DNA of 57,366 nt from S146-42 sp965371965 (GTDB taxonomy: Bacteria; Planctomycetota; Phycisphaerae; Phycisphaerales; UBA1924): NCBI GenBank assembly GCA_965371965.1, contig CBDVAM010000008.1, positions 1 to 57,366 of the forward strand, read 5' to 3'. A program made the translations under genes and the position numbers. The number at the start of each line of letters is the position of its first letter. Position 1 is the first letter of the stretch. Positions 8,950-19,300 of this stretch are shown in pieces. The notes beneath the pieces are model-generated. The model was given only the letters and a program-made list of their open reading frames with translations. It searched no databases and had not been told where the DNA came from.

Positions 8950-9017
8950 ATATTCCTGGATCTGCTGCAACCGGTCTTTGACGTTTGTAGTAGACTGGTG
9001 GACGGAGGTGGTGTTTC

Positions 9018-9064
9018 GCACGGGCGGGACGCCCGTGCCACTGGGGACTGGCCCGTGCCACAGG
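9018..9064. repeat. Dispersed palindromic repeat
   Basis: The perfect hairpin GCACGGGCG-gga-CGCCCGTGC at 9018-9038 is followed by a second CCCGTGCCAC at 9052-9061. It shares CCCGTGCCACTGG with the tandem repeat near position 222, so both belong to one dispersed family. It lies between the putative operator and the repressor start. Confidence 0.7.
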
Positions 9065-9087
9065 GTGCGGGGAGCGGATCGAGGGTG

Positions 9088-9495
9088 ATGGCAAGAGACT
9101 TATCCAGCAAGGGTCGGCGGCACAGTGAGCTCTCCGATGGGGAGCTTGAGGTGCTGAAGGTCTTGTGGGAGGGGCGGTCGAACACGGTGCGCGAGGTGAT
9201 GGAGCGCCTGCACGCCAATGGGCGGAAGCTGGCGTACACGACCGTGCTGACGTTCATGAATCGGCTGGAGCAGAAGGGGTATGTCAAGAGCGACAAGGCG
9301 GGGCTGGCGTATGTGTACCGGGCCAAGCGCAGCCGCGAGCTGGTCACGAGCACGAAGCTGAAGGCGATGGTGGAGCAGTTGTTCGACGGAGCGGCGGCGC
9401 CGATGGTGTTGCAGCTGATGAAGAGCGAGAACTTCAGCCCCGACGAGATCAAAGCGTTCCGTGCGTTGATCGATGAGTTGGACTGCGAGGGGTAG
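9088..9495 (+). CDS. BlaI/MecI/CopY-family transcriptional repressor
   Basis: A 135-residue winged-helix repressor. The N-terminal 75 residues carry the family pattern: LSDGELEVLKVLWE, then VREVMERL, TTVLTFMNRLEQKGYV and a YVYRAKRSREE-like end. The C-terminal half is a dimerisation helix pair. ATG 9088 follows a GAGGG-like site; a GTG lies one codon earlier. Ten bases downstream begins an M56 sensor protease, the standard BlaI-BlaR1 pairing in which the membrane protease inactivates the repressor by cleavage. What is sensed here is unknown; no beta-lactamase gene is present. Confidence 0.9.
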   Translation: MARDLSSKGRRHSELSDGELEVLKVLWEGRSNTVREVMERLHANGRKLAYTTVLTFMNRLEQKGYVKSDKAGLAYVYRAKRSRELVTSTKLKAMVEQLFDGAAAPMVLQLMKSENFSPDEIKAFRALIDELDCEG

Positions 9496-9505
9496 GGGAA
9501 GGGCG

Positions 9506-11728
9506 ATGGACCGTCTGGGATTTACCTACGAGTTTCTTTGGGGCTGTGCGCTGGGGATGGTGCCGCTGGCGGTTTGTGCATGGTTTGTGTGCGGGCTGTT
9601 GAGAGAGCGTCCTGCGGCTCGCCACGCGATGTGGATGGTTGCGTTGGTGTCCTTGGTGACACCGGTGATATTGGTGGCGTTGGGTGTGCCTCGCCTGCCG
9701 GACTTTGCGCAGCGGGGCGAGGGCGCAAGCGGGGCGAGCGTCCAACCGGCGGCACTTGAACGGGGCAGCGACGAGTTCGTGGGCGGACAGGAGTTGGCGA
9801 CGGCGAGCGGTCTGGCATTGCGGACTCTCGAGCGGGATGGCTGGGTTTCTGGCCCGGCGTGGACGCGAGCGCCGGAATCGCCTGTGCTCTTGCATCCGAG
9901 TGAGTTGACGGGGGTTGGACTGCCCAGCGAGATCGCGGCTGGCCCGATTGGGGCTGAACTCGCGGGAGCATCCGGCGGGGAGATAGTCCAGAGCGCTGCG
10001 CAGCGCCGGTCGTGGCGCGATACGTTGATATCGGCGCGTGGGGCGCTGTTGAGCCTGCCGGCGATTCCGCGCTGGCTCTGGGCGGGCGGAGCGGTCGTGT
10101 TTGGGTTCGCGTTGCTGCTGCAGTTGAATCGGCTTCGGCGGATCGTGCGCCATGCGGGGCTGGCGACCTGGGATGTGCAGCAGGAAGTGCGGGCGTTGAG
10201 CGAGCGGATGGGATTGAAGCGAGCGCCCGAGGCGCTGTTTGTGTCTGAGCGGATCTCGCCGATGATTACGTGTGGGTTCACGCCGCGGGTGCTGCTGCCT
10301 CGCGAGCTTTGGGATGAGCTCGACCAGACGAGCAGGCAGGCGGTGCTGATCCATGAGTTAGCGCACCTGCGTCGGCGGGACCATGTGCTGGTGTGGGTCG
10401 AAACAATGCTGGGTGTGCTGTATTGGTGGCACCCGGTGGTGTGGTGGGTGAGGCGGAATCTGCACGAGGACGCCGATCTTTGTTGTGACGCGTGGGTTAC
10501 GAGTTTATTGCCCCGGCATCGACGCGCGTATGCCGAGGCGCTGGTAACGACACGTGAGTTCATAGGAAACGGGGGGGCGCGGCCCGTTTCCTGCACCTTG
10601 GGCATGACATCCGCCCGCGCCAAGAGGTTTTCAAGGAGATTGTCGATGGTCATGACACGGAAGATGTCGCCGCGCGCGAGCGGGGCGGGGCTGGCTTTGG
10701 CGGTTGCGGCGCTAGCGGGAGGCGCGGTGCTGAGCCCGACGCTGGCGTGCCCGCCCGAGGAGCAGGAGAAGGCGGCGTTGGCGTATCTGGCTGACGTGAA
10801 GCCGGCGTCGGTCTTGTATATGGATGAGCCCGTAGAGCCCACGTTTGCGAGCAGTGTGATCTACAGCGGGTTGGGTGTTGCCCAGCCGGAGAGGCGGCGT
10901 GCGGCGAACGATCTGGAGGCGAGATTGAGTCGCCTTGAGGCGCAGTTGGATCGGCTGGTGGGCGCGCTCGAGAGCCGGCGTTCGACGGGTGTCGGAGGGG
11001 GATCGGTTGATATCGCCCCTGCGCCGCGGTTTCGGGGGAATCCGCCGCCGGCGCCGATGCGCCCGGATGAGATGGGCGGCGACGAGATCCAGCGGGGCTA
11101 TGCGCTGCCAGAGGGCAAGTTCAAGGACTTGTGGGAGCTGATGGCGCGACCGGATGTGCCGGTGTTTGTGAGCCAGGGCGAGGGGAACACGATTGTTCTG
11201 CACGGCACGGCTGCTGAGCATCGCGCGTTCAAGGCGTTCGTCGGAATCATCAACCCCAAGGCGGCCAGTAGTGGTGGTGGAGGCGGGGTAAGGTCGGACG
11301 CGGGCGAGGCGGATGTGGCCCGTCGGCTGTTGGATCGGGCGTTGCGCCAGGGGCGTGATGCTCCGGCCGCGGACCAGCGGATTCGCCAGTCTGATGTTCC
11401 GGGTGCTCGGAGCGGTGGAGGGCGGGCCGCCCCGCGCGGGATTTACGAGGGTTTTCGTCTGGAGCAGCAGGCCGAGCGGATGCAGGGTCGGGCAGAGGAC
11501 CTGGCGGAGCGTTCGGAGTTGTTGCTCAAGAAAGCCGAGGAGCTCGATGACGCAGGCCAAGGTAAGGATGCCGAGCGTCTGGAGCAACAGGCCGAGGCGT
11601 TGATGGAGCAGGTTGAGATGTTGAACGCCGAGGCGGAGATTCTATTGGCGCATGCCGAGGAGTCGGAGGCCGACGACGAGGATGAATGCGACGACGAGGA
11701 TGATGACGACGGGATGATTTCTCAGTAG
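9506..11728 (+). CDS. M56 (BlaR1/MecR1-like) membrane sensor protease with coiled-coil acidic tail
   Basis: A 740-residue protein. N-terminal hydrophobic helices (about residues 8-30 and 40-62) are followed by a variable loop, another membrane segment near 195-215, and the gluzincin site HELAHLRRRDH beginning at residue 283, with a helix YWWHPVVWWVRR and the conserved HEDADLCCDAWV. This matches the protease half of BlaR1-type receptors. There is no penicillin-binding sensor domain. The C-terminal 250 residues instead contain a small folded segment, then a Glu/Gln/Ala coiled coil (about 655-715) and a run of D/E residues. It forms a pair with the BlaI-like gene ten bases upstream. The ligand and the role of the coiled coil are unknown. 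Confidence 0.85.
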   Translation: MDRLGFTYEFLWGCALGMVPLAVCAWFVCGLLRERPAARHAMWMVALVSLVTPVILVALGVPRLPDFAQRGEGASGASVQPAALERGSDEFVGGQELATASGLALRTLERDGWVSGPAWTRAPESPVLLHPSELTGVGLPSEIAAGPIGAELAGASGGEIVQSAAQRRSWRDTLISARGALLSLPAIPRWLWAGGAVVFGFALLLQLNRLRRIVRHAGLATWDVQQEVRALSERMGLKRAPEALFVSERISPMITCGFTPRVLLPRELWDELDQTSRQAVLIHELAHLRRRDHVLVWVETMLGVLYWWHPVVWWVRRNLHEDADLCCDAWVTSLLPRHRRAYAEALVTTREFIGNGGARPVSCTLGMTSARAKRFSRRLSMVMTRKMSPRASGAGLALAVAALAGGAVLSPTLACPPEEQEKAALAYLADVKPASVLYMDEPVEPTFASSVIYSGLGVAQPERRRAANDLEARLSRLEAQLDRLVGALESRRSTGVGGGSVDIAPAPRFRGNPPPAPMRPDEMGGDEIQRGYALPEGKFKDLWELMARPDVPVFVSQGEGNTIVLHGTAAEHRAFKAFVGIINPKAASSGGGGGVRSDAGEADVARRLLDRALRQGRDAPAADQRIRQSDVPGARSGGGRAAPRGIYEGFRLEQQAERMQGRAEDLAERSELLLKKAEELDDAGQGKDAERLEQQAEALMEQVEMLNAEAEILLAHAEESEADDEDECDDEDDDDGMISQ

Positions 11729-11947
11729 TTTGGAGCGCCACGCGAGGTCTGGCGGCGGGGCGTGCTCTCGCCCGCCGGGCCTCGGACCCCAGGGGTCAGG
11801 GGCGACGTCGGGTCGAGCAATCAGGGGACGCCCGCTCGACTCGCCCCCGGCCCTGTTTTTCTGGACCCGTGGAGCGATTGCGCGGTACATTTGACGCCAG
11901 GTGTGGGAATCGCGGGCAGGACGGTGAGCAAAGGTGGAGGACGAGCG

Positions 11948-14900
11948 ATGAGCCTTGGGCAAGGACGACGTTTGTGGGGTGCATCGCTTGGAATCGCGCT
12001 GTTTATCGGCGCACCGGCGTGTGCCCAGCAGGGCGATGAGCTGCGGTCTTATTACACGGCCAACGGATTGCTCCAGCGCGGGCTGTACGAGCTGGCGATT
12101 CCCGAGTATCGGACATTCCTGGGTGAGCACGAGGGGCACGAAAAAACAGACACGGCGCGTTATGGGCTGGCGGTCAGCCTGTTTCGCCTGAATCGGCTTG
12201 AGGAGGCGGCGGGGGAGCTGGACGGGTTGATCGGTGAGGATCGGTTCCAGTTCGCCGCAGAGGTCTTGCTGCTGCGCGGGCATTGCCATCTGGCAGCGGG
12301 CGAGCACGAGGCGGCGGCGCGCCGGTTCGAGCGGTTGCTCGCGAGGTATTCGGATCACGCGTCGGCGGGGGACGCCGCGGCGCTGCTGAGCGAGGCGCGG
12401 TATCGGGCGGGTCAGCATGATCGCGTGGACGAGGCGGTCGAATATCTGATTGAGCGCCATCCGAAGCACGCCAGGCGTGATCGGGCGGAGTTGATGAGCG
12501 GCTTAGCGGGGATCGCTCGCGGCGATTTCGCGAGTGCGGCGCGTCGGCTTCGTGGGCTCATGGAGCGGTCTCCCGACGGGCGGTACGCCGATCAGGCGTC
12601 GCTGCTGCTGGGCCAGTCGCTGCATCGGCTGGGCGATGAGGGGGAGGCCGAGCGTTGGTATCGGCGGGCGATGAGCCGCGAGCGGAGCGGGCACGCGCCC
12701 GAGGCCCGGTTCGGGTTGGCGAGCCTGGCGTATTCCCAGGGGCGGGTCGATGAGGCGCGGGCGCTCTTGGATCAGGTCTTGAGCAGCGGAAAGCCGGCGG
12801 GTCGCCAGGTTGAGGCGCGATTGCTGCGCGGGCGGGTCGCGTTTGATCGGGGTGAGTACGACAAGGCGAGCGAGCACTTCGCGGCGGTCGGCGAGGCCAA
12901 GGTCGAGGCGCTTTACGATGATGCGGCGTACTGGCTGGCGAAGGTTGATCTTCGAGAGGATCGCCCGGCGATTGCGGCCGAGCGACTGGACGAACTCGTG
13001 CGAACGTCGCCCAAGAGCCAGCTCCTGGCGGAGGCGATGTTCGATCGCGGGGTGGCGCTGAGCCGAGCGGGCGATGCCCAGGGCGCGTTCGAGGCCTATG
13101 GCTTGTTTCTCGACCGGTTCGAGGGGCATGCTCTTGGAGCGTCGGCGTTGCGCATGAACGCGGGGCTCGCGCACGAGCTCGGGCGGTACGACGAATCGCT
13201 GGAGCTCTGCGGGGAGTTCCTGGAGGCGTATCCCGAGCACGAGGCGGCGGGGGATGTCTTGTTTCTCGCGGGAGAGAATGACTATCTGGCTGGGCGGTTC
13301 GAGGATGCGCTTGGGCTGTATGAGCGGGTGCTCGAGGACGGCGCATCGGAGGGGTTGATCGAGCGGGCGACGTATCGACGGGGCATGGCGCTGGTGCGGT
13401 TGGATCGGTTTGATGACGCGGTGGGGTCGCTGGAGCGGGTTGTCGGCGAGGGTGATACGCCGGGGGCGTATCTGCCGGCGCTGTTCGCGATGGCTGACGG
13501 GCTGTTTGTCCAGGGTCGCTGGGAGCGAAGCGAGCGGCTGTTCGTCGATTATCTTGGGGCTGAGAGCGCAGATAGTGAACTGCTCGATGACGCGCTGATC
13601 AAGGTGGGGGTCGCGCGGATGCGTCTGGACGACCCGACGGGGGCGGCGGCGGCGTTTAGTCGGTTGTTGAAGGAGTATCCAAAGAGCACGCATGCGCTGC
13701 AGGCTCGATTCGAGCTGGCCCAGGCGGATGTGCTCATGGGCAATGCCAAGGTGGCGGGCGAGGGGTTCGAGGCGGTGCTCGCAGAGGGACCCGAGTCTCG
13801 CTTTGCGCCGCACGCGTTGCGCCATCTGGGCGCGATCGCGATGGAGGCTGAGCGGTACGAGGTGGCGGCGGAGTATTACGCGAGGCTCGCGGCGATTGGC
13901 GGCGATGACGGTGCGTCGGCGATGTTGCGGCGCGGTCAGTCGTTGCTGGCGGCGGGCAAGGCGGAGGAATCGCTTGAGGCGCTTGAGGCGGCGATGGGCG
14001 CGGGCGGCGAGGGCGCGTTGCAGGCGAGGGCGCATCGGGCGATCGCGCTGGCTCGCCTGGAGCGCCACGAGGAGGCCGCCGACGAGGTGGCGGAGATTCT
14101 GGGCGGCGAGCACGAGGGCTTGAGCGAGGACTTGGTTCGGTCGCTGCGGTATGAGCGGGCGTGGGCGCTGCGCAAGCTCGATCGGGCGGCGGAGGCGAAC
14201 GTGGCGTATCGCGAGTTGCTTGAGGTGCAGCCGCGGGATGCGACGCGGGCGTATGCGCTGCTCGATCTTGGCGGGCTGGAGATGGACGGCGGGCGGTATG
14301 ACGAGGCGGTTGGGCCGCTGGAAGAGGCGCTGGCCATCGGCGAGGAGCTTGGCGATGAGCTCGATCCTCGGATCGTTGCCCAGAGCGAATACCGACTTGG
14401 CGTCGCGCAGTTCCGGCGGGGCAAGGCGGGCGAGGCGGCGGATCGGCTGGGCGGGTTCGCGTCGCGCCATCCGGAGAGCCCGCTGGCGGCCTCGGCTGGC
14501 CTGATCGCGGGCGAGTCTCTGTTTCAACTCGGGCGGTTCGAGCAGGCGAGCCGGGAGCTTGATCTGGTCGTGCGCGAGCACGCCGATGATCCGTCGGCGA
14601 TGAACGCGCTCTTGCGATTGGGTGAGTCGGAGGCGGCGCTACAGCGCTGGGCCAAGAGCGAACGGGCGTTCGGGGAGTTTCTCAAGCGGCACGCCAAGTC
14701 GGAGCTTGGATATCAGGCGCGGTTCGGGCTGGCGTGGTCGCGCGAGAATCAGGGTCAGTATGACGTGGCGATCAAGGGGTATCGCGAGGTCGTGGCGACG
14801 CACAAGGGGCCGACGGCGGCGCGGGCACAGTTCCAGATCGGTGAGTGCCTGTTCGCGCAGAAGAAGCTCTCGGAGGCGGTGACGGAGTTCTTGCGGGTGG

Positions 14901-15097
14901 ACATCTTGTACGCTGTGCCGGAGTGGACGGCGGCGGCGCTGTATGAAGCGGGGCGGTGCTTTGAGGCGATGCGTCAGGGCGGTCAGGCCCGTGTGCAGTA
15001 CGCGGAGGTGATCGAGCGATTCGAGAAGAGCGATTGGGCGAGGCTCTCTCGCGAGCGGCTGGATGCGATCGCGGAGACGGCGCGGCGCGGGGGATAG
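11948..15097 (+). CDS. Exported tetratricopeptide-repeat protein
   Basis: A 1049-residue protein with a signal peptide (cleavage near ACA-QQG) and then TPR-like helix pairs over almost the whole length, many with the pattern AxYxLGxxLFxxGRFEEA. It resembles the long TPR scaffolds often encoded with TolQ/TolR-type motors. The frame is open from 11762, but ATG 11948, with GGAGG a few bases before it and the signal peptide directly after, is the credible start. ExbB and ExbD genes follow in the same orientation after about 70 bases, so a role as periplasmic partner of that motor is inferred. Confidence 0.85.
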   Translation: MSLGQGRRLWGASLGIALFIGAPACAQQGDELRSYYTANGLLQRGLYELAIPEYRTFLGEHEGHEKTDTARYGLAVSLFRLNRLEEAAGELDGLIGEDRFQFAAEVLLLRGHCHLAAGEHEAAARRFERLLARYSDHASAGDAAALLSEARYRAGQHDRVDEAVEYLIERHPKHARRDRAELMSGLAGIARGDFASAARRLRGLMERSPDGRYADQASLLLGQSLHRLGDEGEAERWYRRAMSRERSGHAPEARFGLASLAYSQGRVDEARALLDQVLSSGKPAGRQVEARLLRGRVAFDRGEYDKASEHFAAVGEAKVEALYDDAAYWLAKVDLREDRPAIAAERLDELVRTSPKSQLLAEAMFDRGVALSRAGDAQGAFEAYGLFLDRFEGHALGASALRMNAGLAHELGRYDESLELCGEFLEAYPEHEAAGDVLFLAGENDYLAGRFEDALGLYERVLEDGASEGLIERATYRRGMALVRLDRFDDAVGSLERVVGEGDTPGAYLPALFAMADGLFVQGRWERSERLFVDYLGAESADSELLDDALIKVGVARMRLDDPTGAAAAFSRLLKEYPKSTHALQARFELAQADVLMGNAKVAGEGFEAVLAEGPESRFAPHALRHLGAIAMEAERYEVAAEYYARLAAIGGDDGASAMLRRGQSLLAAGKAEESLEALEAAMGAGGEGALQARAHRAIALARLERHEEAADEVAEILGGEHEGLSEDLVRSLRYERAWALRKLDRAAEANVAYRELLEVQPRDATRAYALLDLGGLEMDGGRYDEAVGPLEEALAIGEELGDELDPRIVAQSEYRLGVAQFRRGKAGEAADRLGGFASRHPESPLAASAGLIAGESLFQLGRFEQASRELDLVVREHADDPSAMNALLRLGESEAALQRWAKSERAFGEFLKRHAKSELGYQARFGLAWSRENQGQYDVAIKGYREVVATHKGPTAARAQFQIGECLFAQKKLSEAVTEFLRVDILYAVPEWTAAALYEAGRCFEAMRQGGQARVQYAEVIERFEKSDWARLSRERLDAIAETARRGG

Positions 15098-15170
15098 GGA
15101 CTGAAGGTCGGCCCGTGGTTGAGGGTTCGTCGGGGCTCAGCCACACACGTACGGAAGCGAATGACACATC

Positions 15171-15917
15171 ATGCTTGATTTTCTTGAAACCTTGATCGCC
15201 CAGGAGACCGCCCAGGGCAGCGCCAGCACGTCGCTGTGGGAACTTGCCAAGAAGGGCGGGCCGATGATGATCCCGATCGGGATCTGCTCGCTGGTGGCGC
15301 TCGGCGTGGTGTTCGAGCGATTGGTGACGCTGCGCAGGTCCAACGTCATCCCCGGCGGGTTCATGAAGGGGTTGAAGAAGACGCTAAGCGCTACCGGGGG
15401 AGATCGCGAGGCGGCGCTGGCGTATTGCAACAAGAGCAGGAGCCCGATCGGGCGGATCTGTGCCGGCGGGATCAATCGGGCGGGGCGGACGATCGAGACG
15501 ATCGAGAAGCGGATCATGGAGGCGGGCGAGCATGAGATTCTGCGCCTGCGCAAGTATCTCCGGTCGCTGGCGGTGATCGCCAGCATCTCGCCGCTGCTTG
15601 GGCTGACGGGGACGATCTTCGGGATGATCCGTGCGTTCCAGACCGTGGCGTTCAGCGGCGAGGCGCTGGGCAAGACCGAGCAGCTCGCCGAGGGGATCTA
15701 TGAGGCGATGGTGACGACGGCGGCGGGGCTCCTGGTTGCGATCCCGGCGCTGATTTTCTACAACCTGCTGTCGTCGAAGATCGACGGGCTGGTTGCGGAG
15801 ATGGACCGGGTGAGCATCGAGTTCGCCGAGGAACTCACGGCCAGTAGCGAGCCGGCGGGCGAGCCCGAGTCGCTGCCGATCAAGGGTGAGCTGGAGCGTG
15901 CGAAGGCGGAGGCGTAG
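15171..15917 (+). CDS. exbB: MotA/TolQ/ExbB proton-channel protein
   Basis: A 248-residue inner-membrane protein with three hydrophobic segments: about 35-55 (PIGICSLVALGVVFERLV), about 125-150 (the conserved LAVIASISPLLGLTGTIFGMI), and about 180-205 (AAGLLVAIPALIFYNLL). With ExbD it forms a proton-motive-force-driven stator. The TAG stop is immediately followed by the ATG of exbD without a spacer, so the two are coupled. TolQ and ExbB cannot be told apart by sequence alone. Confidence 0.93.
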   Translation: MLDFLETLIAQETAQGSASTSLWELAKKGGPMMIPIGICSLVALGVVFERLVTLRRSNVIPGGFMKGLKKTLSATGGDREAALAYCNKSRSPIGRICAGGINRAGRTIETIEKRIMEAGEHEILRLRKYLRSLAVIASISPLLGLTGTIFGMIRAFQTVAFSGEALGKTEQLAEGIYEAMVTTAAGLLVAIPALIFYNLLSSKIDGLVAEMDRVSIEFAEELTASSEPAGEPESLPIKGELERAKAEA

Positions 15918-16331
15918 ATGCTGCTCAAGCGACAGGTGCACGCGTCCTCGCCGAACATCGACCTCACGCCGGTGATCGACATCGTGTTCTTGCTGTTGAT
16001 CTTCTTTCTGGTGGCGACGACGTTCGCGCAGCAGGAGCGGGAGTTGAAGGTGACGCTGCCCGAGGCGGCCAACGCCGGGCCGATCTCGGCGGCGCTGCGC
16101 GAGGTCGTGATCAACGTCGACAGCGCGGGCGACATCATCGTCTCGGGCCAGACCATGAGCGATGACGACCTGCGGACGCTCGTGCGCGAGGCGATCGCCG
16201 CGAACCCCGAGCAGAAGGTGACGATCAGGGGCGATGAGAGCATCCATTATGGCAGGATCATGCAGGTGCTGGATATCTGCAAGGGTGAGGGCGTCGTGGA
16301 GATTTTTCAGGACACGGTGCCGATGGGTTGA
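15918..16331 (+). CDS. exbD: ExbD/TolR-family biopolymer transporter
   Basis: A 137-residue protein with one N-terminal membrane helix (about 20-40). The segment NIDLTPVIDIVFLLLIFF contains the conserved aspartate of the proton path. The periplasmic domain ends with IMQVLDICKGEGV. It starts directly after exbB. The neighbouring PD40-propeller fusion protein is reminiscent of the TolB partner in Tol-Pal systems. Confidence 0.93.
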   Translation: MLLKRQVHASSPNIDLTPVIDIVFLLLIFFLVATTFAQQERELKVTLPEAANAGPISAALREVVINVDSAGDIIVSGQTMSDDDLRTLVREAIAANPEQKVTIRGDESIHYGRIMQVLDICKGEGVVEIFQDTVPMG

Positions 16332-16346
16332 GGGCGAGGGTCGACC

Positions 16347-19300
16347 ATGCGCAAAGTGCTTGTTGCCATCGTGGTCATGGGAGTGGTCGCCGGGGCGATC
16401 GTGGGTGGCGGTCTGCTCGTCAAGACCAAGGGTGAATCGGCGGCGAGGTTCCTGACCGACGGTGCGAGCATCCACGTCGCGGCGGGTGAGGCGAGCAAGC
16501 GCCGGGTGCTGTGGACGCCGCCTGAGGCCCTGGCGGAGGGTGTCAACAGCTCCGAGGATGAGTATGAGCCGTTCTTGAGCTTTGATGCGCAGACGATGCT
16601 GTTTGTGCGCGGCAAGGCGGGCGGCGGGGCCGACATTTTAACATCCACGCGGACACTCGAGGGGTGGACGGATCCGGAGCCGATTTCGGTCAATACGGTG
16701 GACTTTGATGAGTTGGGGCCGGCGCTGTCGCGCGATGGGCAGACGATTTACTTTTACTCCGATCGCCCGGGCGGTCTGGGCGGGTACGACATCTGGGCGG
16801 CGGATCGCGAGGGCGAAGCGTGGGGCGAGGCTCGCAACCTTGGTACGGCTGTCAACAGCGTGTTCAACGACTATGGGCCGACGCTGAATCCTGAGGGCTC
16901 CCGCCTGCTGTTTGCGTCCAACAGGCCGACCGCAGAAGAACTTGAGGGGATCGACGAGGACGCATGGGCCGCGACCTTGCGCGAGGACGTGTACTCGGCG
17001 GACTATGACCTGTACCGGTCGAATATCAGCGATCGGGGTCTGGGCGATGCGGTGGCGATCGAAGAACTGAATACCGGGGCGCACGACGGGTCGCCGGCGT
17101 TCAGCCCGGCGGGCGATTTTCTCTACTTCGCCTCCAAGCGCGAGGGCGGGTTCGGCGGGTATGACCTGTATCGGGTGCGTTTGGCGGCGGACGGCGAGAT
17201 CGCCCTGGATTCGCACGCGATTGAGAATCTCGGTGCAAGCGTCAACAGCGCGAGCAACGAGATGGACCCGGTGCTCTCGCAGCTTGGGTTCGAGCTGCAC
17301 TTCAGTTCTGATCGCCTGCGATCGCTCGCAGAGAGTGCGGGCGAGGGGTCGTACGACCTGTTTGTCTCGACCTCGCGCGAGGTGTACGAGACAGTTGAGG
17401 TGCCGGAGGTTGATTGGGCGGGGCTGTGGAGCCTTGTCTGGCCCAATCTGGTGTGGCTGCTCTTGCTTGGGTTGCTGTTGTTGCTTCTGCTGCTTGCGAT
17501 TCGCCACAAGCCGGTGCAGGATCGGTATCGGCGGCTCGGCTTGCTTGGCAAGTGTCTGCTGGTGTCGATGCTGGTGCATCTGCTGCTGCTGAGCGTGATC
17601 GGGGCGTACCGCCTGGGGTCGGTGCTGGGTGAGGTGAGGGATCGCTCGGGGGCGTCGCGGGTGGCGTTACTCTCGCGCGAGGGGGCGAGCGATGTTGCAC
17701 GCCAGGTGCGAGGGTCGTTGACGCAGGTGGAGGTGCGACAGGTTTCGTTCGAGGCGCTGGCGACGCCGATGGAGCTGCCGCGGTTGGAGCTGGCGCGGGA
17801 GATCCGCGAGTTTGCGTTGGACCAGTCGCAGGCGAGCGATCGCCAGATGGAGTTGGCGGAGGCCGAGGACGCCGAGGCGCGTGAGGCGGAGTTAGAGCTG
17901 CTCGAGGAGAGCCGGGAGGTGGAACTCGCGGAGGCGACGCCCGAGGCGATGACGCCCGATGCGCCGACACCCGAAGCGCCCGAAGATGAGGCGCAGAGCG
18001 AGGTGTCCCAGGCGGACATGCTGGCGAGGCGGAGTGCCAACGATGTCGCGTTGGACGCTGAGCTTGCAGCGCCGGCGGCGGTCGAGGTCGCTCAGAGCGA
18101 TCAGGCCATGGACGATGGGGTCTTTGAGCCAGCGACCAATGCAGATGCCGAGCCGCTTGATCTTGAGACGCCCGAGCCCGCGGCGACACTGAGCGAGCAA
18201 CTCGCGGAGGCGGATGTTGACGGGCCGAGCGAGGCCGTGGTTTCGGATATCCAGACCGAGCGGGAGATGGAGGTCGCGCAGGCGCGCCCCGATGAGATTC
18301 GCAGCGACGCCGAGGTGGTGATGGACACTGCGTTGCCCGCCCCTTCGGAGGTCGAGATTGAGGCTTCGGATGCGGTTGTTGAGAACCCAACGAGCCTCGC
18401 CGAGCGCCTGGCTGGGGAGGATGCCCGGGCGGTCGAGACGGGTATCGAGCCGGCGGCGGGTGTCGAGTTGGCTGAGTTGGCGGCTGTGGACGCGCCCGAG
18501 GTGGATTCGAATCGGATGGACGTGGTGCAGGGCGAGGTCGTAACCGAGCTATTGGTGGATATAGCCGATCGGGCACCGTCGGCAATGCGCAATGAGAGCG
18601 AAAGTGCGGTGGATGCGGCGATACCATCGGCGCGGCAGGCGGAGATTACACCGGATAGAGAGTTGGCTGCGATCAAGAAACTGGCAATTGCCAGTCCGGT
18701 CGAAGGGGCCGTTGAGGCGGGGTCGGCGCACTTAGAAGTTGAGCCGACGGTGGACGCAGAGGTCTCGCCGGTGTCGATTGCCGATGCGCCCGAGATCGAT
18801 TCTGCGGGGTTCGAGATTCAGCGATCCGAGGTCGAGCCCGAGCGGTTCGTGGAAGTCGCGGCGCAGGTGCCCTCGGCGATGCGGCAGGAAAGCGCAGAGC
18901 CGGTGCTGCCCGGTGGCGCGTCGGTTGAGTCCGCGGAGCTGTCGCCGGAGTTCGCCTCGCGCACGATCGATGCGATGGCGAGTTCGCGTGCGCGGGCGGT
19001 CGATGCGGGGACGCCGAATGTTGAGGTGGATCCGACGGCGAACGCCCGGGTCGTGCCGCTGGCGCTTGGCGATGCGCCGAAGATCGATTCTGGGAGCCTT
19101 GAGCTTCAGCGAACCGAGATTGAGGCCGAGCGATTGCTGGTGGTTGCGGCGGAGGCGCCCTCGGCGGTGAGGGTCGAGAGCGCAGAGCCGATGTCTGTTG
19201 GTACGCCGTCGGTTGAGTCGGTGGAGTTGTTGCCGGAGTTTGATACTCCTGCCATCGATGCGCTGGCGCTGCCGGCGATGAGCGGCGAGGTGCGCGATGC

